Source: Chromera velia (lineage: Eukaryota > Sar > Chromeraceae). From it: DNA of 22,534 nt. The translations under genes and the position numbers were made by a program. Location of the stretch: contig JAHBMJ010000450.1 in the NCBI GenBank assembly GCA_018398765.1, positions 1 through 22,534 on the forward strand, read 5' to 3'. The notes beneath the pieces were generated by a model. That model worked only from the letters and a program-made list of their open reading frames with translations, ran no database searches and was not told the origin of the DNA. Numbering within the stretch: the stretch's first letter is position 1; the number at the start of each line of letters is the position of its first letter. Positions 17,016 to 22,534 of this stretch are shown here, one piece after another.

Positions 17016-18064
17016 TGCAACACACAAGATTTGCGTCACTTCGCAATGTAAACAAGTTCCCACAAGGCAACAGTCCGCAGACTCAATACTACTGACTGGC
17101 AATGGTTGAAAAGAAGGTCTTCTAACAATTCGGGCTTTGCGTTCTTTCCCTTTTCTCACGTTTGCTTTCGCCGAGGCTCCTTCTGTTGCTCACTGATCTT
17201 CAAGAAAATCAGAAAAGGACAGCCTGCTGCATGTGCTCGAGCCTCAAGACTCTTGCAAGGAAATTTTGGCCAGACCTCTGCGTATTCACACGTATTTGCT
17301 TAGAAAGACGGATGATCCATTTCGCAAGCAATGGAAGCATCGTATTGGTATTGCGGACGTCTTGATCTAGCTATGTATATATATATATATGTCAGTCAGA
17401 CTGCACCGATCATGCATGCAATGAATTGGTGGCGCATGATGCAATGCATGTACGTTTTGCGTAAAAGCGCGCGCGATTTCGTGCGCGTGTCAGATTCACG
17501 CGCGCGCGGTCCTGCGCGTGAAAAAAAAGTCAAAATTGATTAATTAATGCATGCCCGGCGCACAGACGCACCCCGACCAAACTATTTCATATATAAACTA
17601 TAAACTATGCGTCGAACACACGTATACGCGTGCTGCGCTGCCATTCATGCAACACTACAACACCTTGCAAACTCGGGCATGCAACACTGCAGCAACAGTC
17701 ACTGCAGCAACACATGCATGCACTATTTTATTTCGAGATGTATTCAGTGACTATTCAAATGTATATGAATACGTGTCAATCATGTGTTGATATACTGGCT
17801 ATCAATTCTCGATCACGTTCGATCCTTCTGCCACGGACTGAAACCCATACTTTGAATATCGATAGTAATATATATATCGAATGCTGCAGCATTCTGCAGC
17901 ACGTGAAAATCGACCCAGTTTTGAATCATAGTAAAGAACCGCAAATAGATTAGTAGACGGGCCGCTCGACCTCTGTGCCGGCCCTTCATTTCAATCTTCT
18001 TTTGCTATAGCAGCACCATTGCTGCATTCCTCCTGTAATCGCTTTGATCAGCATCGTTTGAACC
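17016..18064. promoter_or_regulatory. divergent promoter region with clustered GCATGC palindromes
   Basis: This is about 1 kb between two genes transcribed away from each other. It holds several copies of ATGCATGC/TGCATGCA-like palindromes: 17411-17420, 17444-17450 (half), 17547-17554, 17677-17682 and 17714-17722. It also has an (AT)n stretch at 17374-17391 and an alternating CG-rich block, with runs of CGCGCG, at 17467-17518. TGCATGCA-type sites are bound by some apicomplexan AP2 factors; using that here is inference. Part of 17016-17160 may be 5' untranslated sequence or an untranslated exon of the tubulin-like gene. Confidence 0.45.
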
Positions 18065-19663
18065 ATGATGCGGATCCTTGCTGTCTTTGCTGGCGTTGCC
18101 ACAGCAGCCGCTCTAAAGCATGGAAGTCAGCACCAGATTGTACCGATGGGTCTTCCTGGCGCCCCGCCGATGGGAATGGGAATGGCCCCAGGATTGGCAG
18201 GCGCACCTGCTGGGGCTCCGACAGGAGGCGTTCCAGGTGAGAAGAAAACGGAACTGGTTGGTGCGATCGCAAACCCAATTGAGATTCCGAAGAAACGGTT
18301 GGCTTGTTTTGCAGGAATGGGGCCTGGGATGAGCCCTCAGCAGCTGCAAGCGCTTACGGGCACTACAGCTGGAGATGAGGAGGCTGACAAAGCGCGCGAG
18401 GAGGCAGAGGCAAAGATTGCATCCGACGAGATCAACGAAAGGTTCGACTGGTCTTCAAAGTTGTGACTCGATCGTTTTAAAGCCCTGTTTTTGGAGCCAC
18501 TCAAGAGCGCTCTGCAGAGTGACAGAGCTCGAGGAAGCCAAGCAGCACCGCATTGCCCGCGAACAAGCTCAAAAGGACCTCATCAAGAAGCTCATCCCCG
18601 CTACAGCCAAAGATAACGCTGCCGGTGCGAAGGAGCTTGGCGAGGTAAGCCCGGGGCAACGAGATTGACTCTCTCGATTCCAAGCGGGGTGCAAAAAATC
18701 AGCTCATCCCTCATTTTTTGCAGCTGATTGATGTGATGAGCATCTTGGCCACCCTCGAGGAACGCAAGAGAACCGGGAATCAGGCGCTCAGCAACGAACT
18801 ACTGGACATCGCTTCACTCCAGAGAGAGGTACGGGACCGATGGGTGTTGTAAATCAAAAGGCAGAGAGAGCTTGCCTGGTACACTACCGCGACTTGCTTC
18901 TGCAGAATCTTGAAGAGGCCAAGCGGGAGTCCAAAGCGCTCCGTACTATGCTGGTGTCCAACCCAAGTCAGCAACTGGTTGACAAATGTGGCACGTGAAT
19001 CATTTTGTTGTCGAGGACTCGCCATAGTCTTTGCGAAATGTGACTGCAGAGTACTTTGACTTCGCCTTCAACCTTGGGAAGTCCACTTCGTCTATCAGCC
19101 CTTCCGTAGCGATGGATCCGACTGTAAGCTCATGAACACCCTCTGGAATTCTTCCCTCTGTCAATGCGCACTTTGCTATGCAAAATCCACCTCTTGTCCT
19201 TCCAGGTTCAAGACGAGCTTGAAACGCTGCGGAAAGCGCCCATCATCATCTATGCCCCCATCAGTGCGGGCGCGGCCATCTCGCCTTCTTCACTCCTGCA
19301 ACTCGACTCTGCAAAGCTGGAGCCTCTGAACGAGGCAAACACAGCGTTCATGCTCGGTAAGCAAGCCTCAACTCTCGTCACCGCGAGCCCATTCGACTTC
19401 AATCCCGATTCGAACCTGAATGCTGTCAGACACAGAGTCCCCCACTCCTCCGCCCCCTCCACAGCCCCTTCCTCCTTTTGAAGGAGCCAGTACCGCTGGT
19501 CAGTGGCGGAAATTTTGCAAAAGTCCTTTCCGTGCCGAAGAGGTTCACGATGCAAGACGCCTGTAATGTTCTCTGCATGCAGTTGATGCAGACCAAGAGG
19601 AGTCTTGAAAAGGAGTCTTTTTGGGGAGAGCTTTTTGAGTGGTTACGAATCAAAATGGAATGA
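18065..19663 (+). CDS. predicted secreted coiled-coil protein, eight exons, family unknown
   Basis: The proposed exons are 18065-18236, 18315-18441, 18518-18644, 18724-18828, 18906-18966, 19050-19123, 19206-19356 and 19491-19663. They join in phase to 329 residues. The first 17 or so residues (MMRILAVFAGVATAAAL) look like a signal peptide. A Met/Gly/Pro/Ala-rich segment follows (about 27-75). From about 80 to 200 the sequence is heptad-like and rich in Glu, Lys, Ala and Leu (AREEAEAKI, ELEEAKQHR, LEERKR, NLEEAKRES), typical of a coiled coil. The C-terminal part holds YFDFAFNLGKS, APIIIYAPISAG and the end FEWLRIKME, none of which I can place. Six introns are 76-83 nt, the last is 134 nt. Intron 1 (78 nt) has no stop and keeps frame, so it could be retained. 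The 18967 donor and the 19490 acceptor were chosen mainly because they keep the frame. The ATG pair follows AACC, a plausible start context. Confidence 0.65.
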
Positions 19664-21441
19664 ACGGGACTATGATAGTCTATTAACTAAACTGTTGAAT
19701 GCATAATTCGTGACTGACTAACAATTAATTAGTTTTCAGCAATTGAAGACCAGGTTTGATTCAATAGGTTGAAAGTGTGAATTTCAAATTGATTTGATTT
19801 GAGTTGAAGACCAGATTTATAACCAGAGTTGAGATTATACATTTTCAGTTACCTAGATTAGACTTCATAGGTTCCCTATCATATGCGAACGATCATCAAC
19901 AACAATTCATAATTTTTATTTATATAACAATTAACAGCCATACAGGTATGAACCCGTCGAACCGGAATAGGAAGTGGGTAGAAACCTAATTGAAATCATC
20001 CAGCTTTGTCCCCAAACCGGGCTAACCAGCTCTTAACATTATTGCTAGCATTATTGGCAATAGGAGTATATATAGGACTTGTCATAGGAGCTTCAAGCTT
20101 GAAAGTCAAACTTGAATTTGACTTATAAATTTAGTGTAGATTTGCTAGCGGTATCAGAACATGCAAGCCCCATAAGACTTGCAGTCTAAGTTCCACATAT
20201 GATTTGAGATATTTAAACGTTGAGCGGCTTAAGCTTAATCGTAAATCAAATCCTAGATCAAAATTATCATTATCAAATCAAACCTGGTTATAGTAGCCTT
20301 ATGATGCTAGGCGTTCCAGACACTTACTGGCAGGCACATATCATGGCCTTACGATCGTGAAAACGACTGTCTGTTCAATACTTCACTTCAATACCAGCAT
20401 TTTTCCTATATTTTCATCAACTTTGACTACATGCGCTTGCATTGATTGTGCATGCATGCATGCATCGAATTGTAAACAGCTAATTCCGGTCACGAATCTG
20501 GTGTAACCGGTTGGGAACATATTACTTAGTAATTCCATCTTGCACGCTCGCTCTAGCTGCTCGTAGCTGCGTGCGCCACCCTGTACGCCCGGCCAAACCT
20601 TGCTATACCTTCGTCACCTTAGTACGAGCTCCAGTTAGAGTGTTAATGCTGCGTTATAGATGCCATTAGGTGTTCAGTGCACTTAGTTGATCTAAGTAAC
20701 TATATATATGATGATGACGTTCATATAATAAAAATTCTAGTAAAAATTAAAAATTTTAAGTTACTTCTCCAAGTATACTCTGGGCTAGACTCCGGGAACC
20801 ACTTACTAGTTTACTGCATAAGAGTTGTTTAACTACTAAGTTACTACTCTTACAGGTTTACTCCTTTCCCTGCCGTTTACGTGGGCTCTATGCTCTAAAC
20901 TAGGGATAATTTCTAGGGTAATTTTCAAAAAAAAAAAAAAGTCATTTTCACTTTTTTGTTTTTTTTTCTTTGTGATGTCAAACTAAAAAATATGTTGTTT
21001 AAGTGTTGTTGGTGTGTTGCACGAATCAACAAATGTTGTTTAAGTGTTGTTATACTATTGTTTCTTTATTATAATGATAAATGAATGTTGTTGTACTATT
21101 ATAGTAGTAGTACAACTGTTGTTTTTGTGTTGCAAGGTGTTGCATATGCTTGTCGTATCTTGATGGAGGTCATCATCGAAAAGCTAAAAAAAAAAAAAAA
21201 ATTTGCCCTACAGACCATATATTTTTCTTTTAGTTTTTTTTTTTTGAAAATTACCCTTAGACTCTAAAAGATAAAACGGTGACAGTATCCTATGGCACCA
21301 ATATAAATCACTTATCACTTATGGTATCAAAGTGAAATGTTAAGTAGGCGTGTGTCATGCACTATGCCAGTTAGACTTTTAAATACTTTTGAACCTGTCA
21401 TACCGTCGATGATAGCGAGACATACATCGCTTCTCAGAAAG
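19664..21441. other. AT-rich convergent intergenic region
   Basis: Two genes end towards each other here. All frames are short. Visible structure includes an inverted pair of ACCAGGTTTGATT (19749-19761 and its complement at 20276-20288), the small inverted-repeat element at 20900-21261, and a (GCAT)n patch at about 20451-20465. Many ATTTGATTTGA words resemble the sub-terminal part of the hAT element at 1681, which hints at related element remnants. No gene was found. Confidence 0.45.
20900..21261. mobile_element. MITE-like element with 23-nt terminal inverted repeats
   Basis: The sequence GGGTAATTTTC followed by 12 A occurs at 20916-20938, and its exact complement at 21234-21256. Just outside, CTCTAAA occurs as a direct repeat at 20893-20899 and 21262-21268, a possible 7-bp target duplication. 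On the left the inverted repeat appears twice in diverged form (CTAGGGATAATTT, then CTAGGGTAATTTTC). The interior is AT-rich and has a near-perfect direct repeat around ATGTTGTTTAAGTGTTGTT at about 20992 and 21032. There is no coding capacity. The superfamily cannot be assigned. Confidence 0.55.
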
Positions 21442-22441
21442 TCACCTTTCATATGCCATGACGTCGGACTGGTTCTCCGAAGAGTCAAGGGTCCACGCTT
21501 GATCACCCCCACCATCGGAAGCTCCCGCGGAGCCTGCCGGTAGTGGGCGGAGAACAGAGTCACTTTCCGTTTCCGCAAGAACATCGCTGCTATCTGCCCT
21601 GTCGAGATTTCTCCTACCACCTCGGGACACTGTTGGTGACCCTGCAGCTTGTGCGGCCTCTTGGACTGAGCTGTAACGGCCCCGTCGATTCGACTCTGGT
21701 TTTCCTGTTCTCTGCTGCCGGCTGATACTCATCGAAGTCATCTCGACATTGCCTCCTGACGCACCTGATGGTCTTCGCACCTGATCTGACGACTGTTCGG
21801 CCGTCGACGAAATCGGTCGAAGTCCCACCGCCCCAGGTGCATCTGGCAACAAACCTTGACCTCTCTTTCCTCTCAGTCTCTCATCCCGATCGTCTTCGGC
21901 CCCAGAAGGGTCCCTTCCTGATCTGTTTCCTGCAGAAGGGCTTCCGCGCGTTCCTGAGAGAAAGGGGGCACGGAGATCGCTCCTTGACCCTTCGTCGGCC
22001 TCATTTGCACCACGACGCTCTCGGTCATTCTGACCAGAGAACAGCGCAGAGCTTGCCGGGTTGGGATCCACAAATCTTGGGACGTGCCTCTGCTCAGTCC
22101 GGAAAGCAGTTGAAGAGTCCCCTTCCCAAGTACGCAACCAAGTCATGGTGCTTTGGAAAGCGAGTCTGCACATGGCCCATGCACGTCTGATCAATCAATC
22201 CCGCCAGATGGAGAAAGTGAAGGAAAACCAGAACAGGCACAGAACAAAGCAATGGCTGACTGCAGGTGGCAAATGTACTAAAACTATCCCAAAACAGGAT
22301 GGACCCATGCATCAATTTTACAGCAGAACAAATCGGCGCCCCCTGACCAACCTTCTCTGATAGATCGAGAGCCCCACAATTTGGAGAACCACAAAGCAAT
22401 ACAGAATCAGAAGTGTCATCAGGACGACGTCCGACGGATAG
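21442..22441 (-). CDS. membrane protein C-terminal region with long disordered tail (5' end outside window)
   Basis: Two exons are visible: 22441-22352 and 22186-21442, with a 165-nt GT-AG intron between them. The first is preceded by a good acceptor (TCATTGCAG) and starts with the last base of a codon, so more exons lie to the right of the window. It encodes SYPSDV-type residues followed by one hydrophobic span (about 22 residues, VVLMTLLILYCFVVLQIVGL) and IYQ. Joining the exons gives SIYQRRRAWAMCRLAFQSTMTW, a basic stretch typical of a cytoplasmic border. About 225 residues follow that are rich in Ser, Arg, Gly, Asp and Glu and look disordered, to a TAG or TAA-type stop at 21442. The arrangement loosely recalls the last span of LMBR1-like transporters, but this is too weak to assert. 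Treating 22194 as a start gives a shorter, less sensible protein. Confidence 0.6.
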
Positions 22442-22534
22442 CTGCAATGAGAAGAGGGCATGCACAAAAAAGTCTCGAAAATGAATCGATGTCCAATTTT
22501 GCCGTGACACGAAGATTGCCGAACGAACGGGGGG

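Noticed and set aside
16776-17159. Start of the tubulin-like protein at an upstream Met (17159)
   Set aside because: The frame is open, but a pyrimidine-poor acceptor (TTGCAG at 17015) and a well-placed ATG at 17009 make the upstream part more likely intron or untranslated; not excluded.
19357-19481. Exon 7 reading on to a stop at 19481 instead of splicing
   Set aside because: The strong donor GTAAGC at 19357 and the in-phase downstream exon ending FEWLRIKME favour splicing; the read-through tail is low-complexity Ser/Pro/Ala.
1-22534. tRNA, rRNA or spliceosomal RNA genes
   Set aside because: No cloverleaf, internal promoter pair or conserved rRNA/snRNA core was recognised on either strand by eye.

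Overview
The window is nuclear DNA of a eukaryote. Every convincing gene is split by GT-AG introns whose exons join in phase. The genes look protist. One is a TMEM151-family membrane protein. Another is a highly divergent tubulin carrying a long extra N-terminus. Palindromic GCATGC-type motifs of the sort bound by apicomplexan AP2 factors cluster in a divergent promoter. A photosynthetic alveolate such as a chromerid is my best guess, but this is inference and weak; another alga or a stramenopile is not excluded.

Layout. 2-400 (+): C-terminal end of a Gly/Ser-rich protein with eight Trp-Gly dipeptides. 401-1672: AT-rich intergenic DNA with a degenerate repeat. 1681-3026: a hAT-type DNA transposon, with 19-nt terminal inverted repeats, a perfect 8-bp target duplication and a transposase fragment. 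3027 to about 6290: a decayed LINE (non-LTR retrotransposon) on the + strand. 7397-10957 (-): a five-exon TMEM151-like gene whose introns hold tetranucleotide repeats. 11296-11576: an 18-bp tandem array and a G-quadruplex-capable tract upstream of that gene. 12524-17009 (-): the ten-exon divergent tubulin-like gene. 17016-18064: a divergent promoter region. 18065-19663 (+): an eight-exon gene for a predicted secreted coiled-coil protein. 19664-21441: AT-rich convergent intergenic DNA with a small inverted-repeat element. 21442-22441 (-): the last two visible exons of a membrane protein with a long disordered tail, cut by the window edge.

The compact GC-rich genes alternate with AT-rich, transposon-derived islands. 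I see no pathway linking the genes. The tubulin-like gene and the secreted coiled-coil gene share one intergenic region head to head and could be co-regulated. The strongest candidate for something undescribed is the tubulin-like protein: it keeps the tubulin fold signatures from end to end but has changed residues that normally bind nucleotide, and it carries about 160 unrecognised residues in front. All exon boundaries were deduced by eye from splice signals, reading phase and family similarity.
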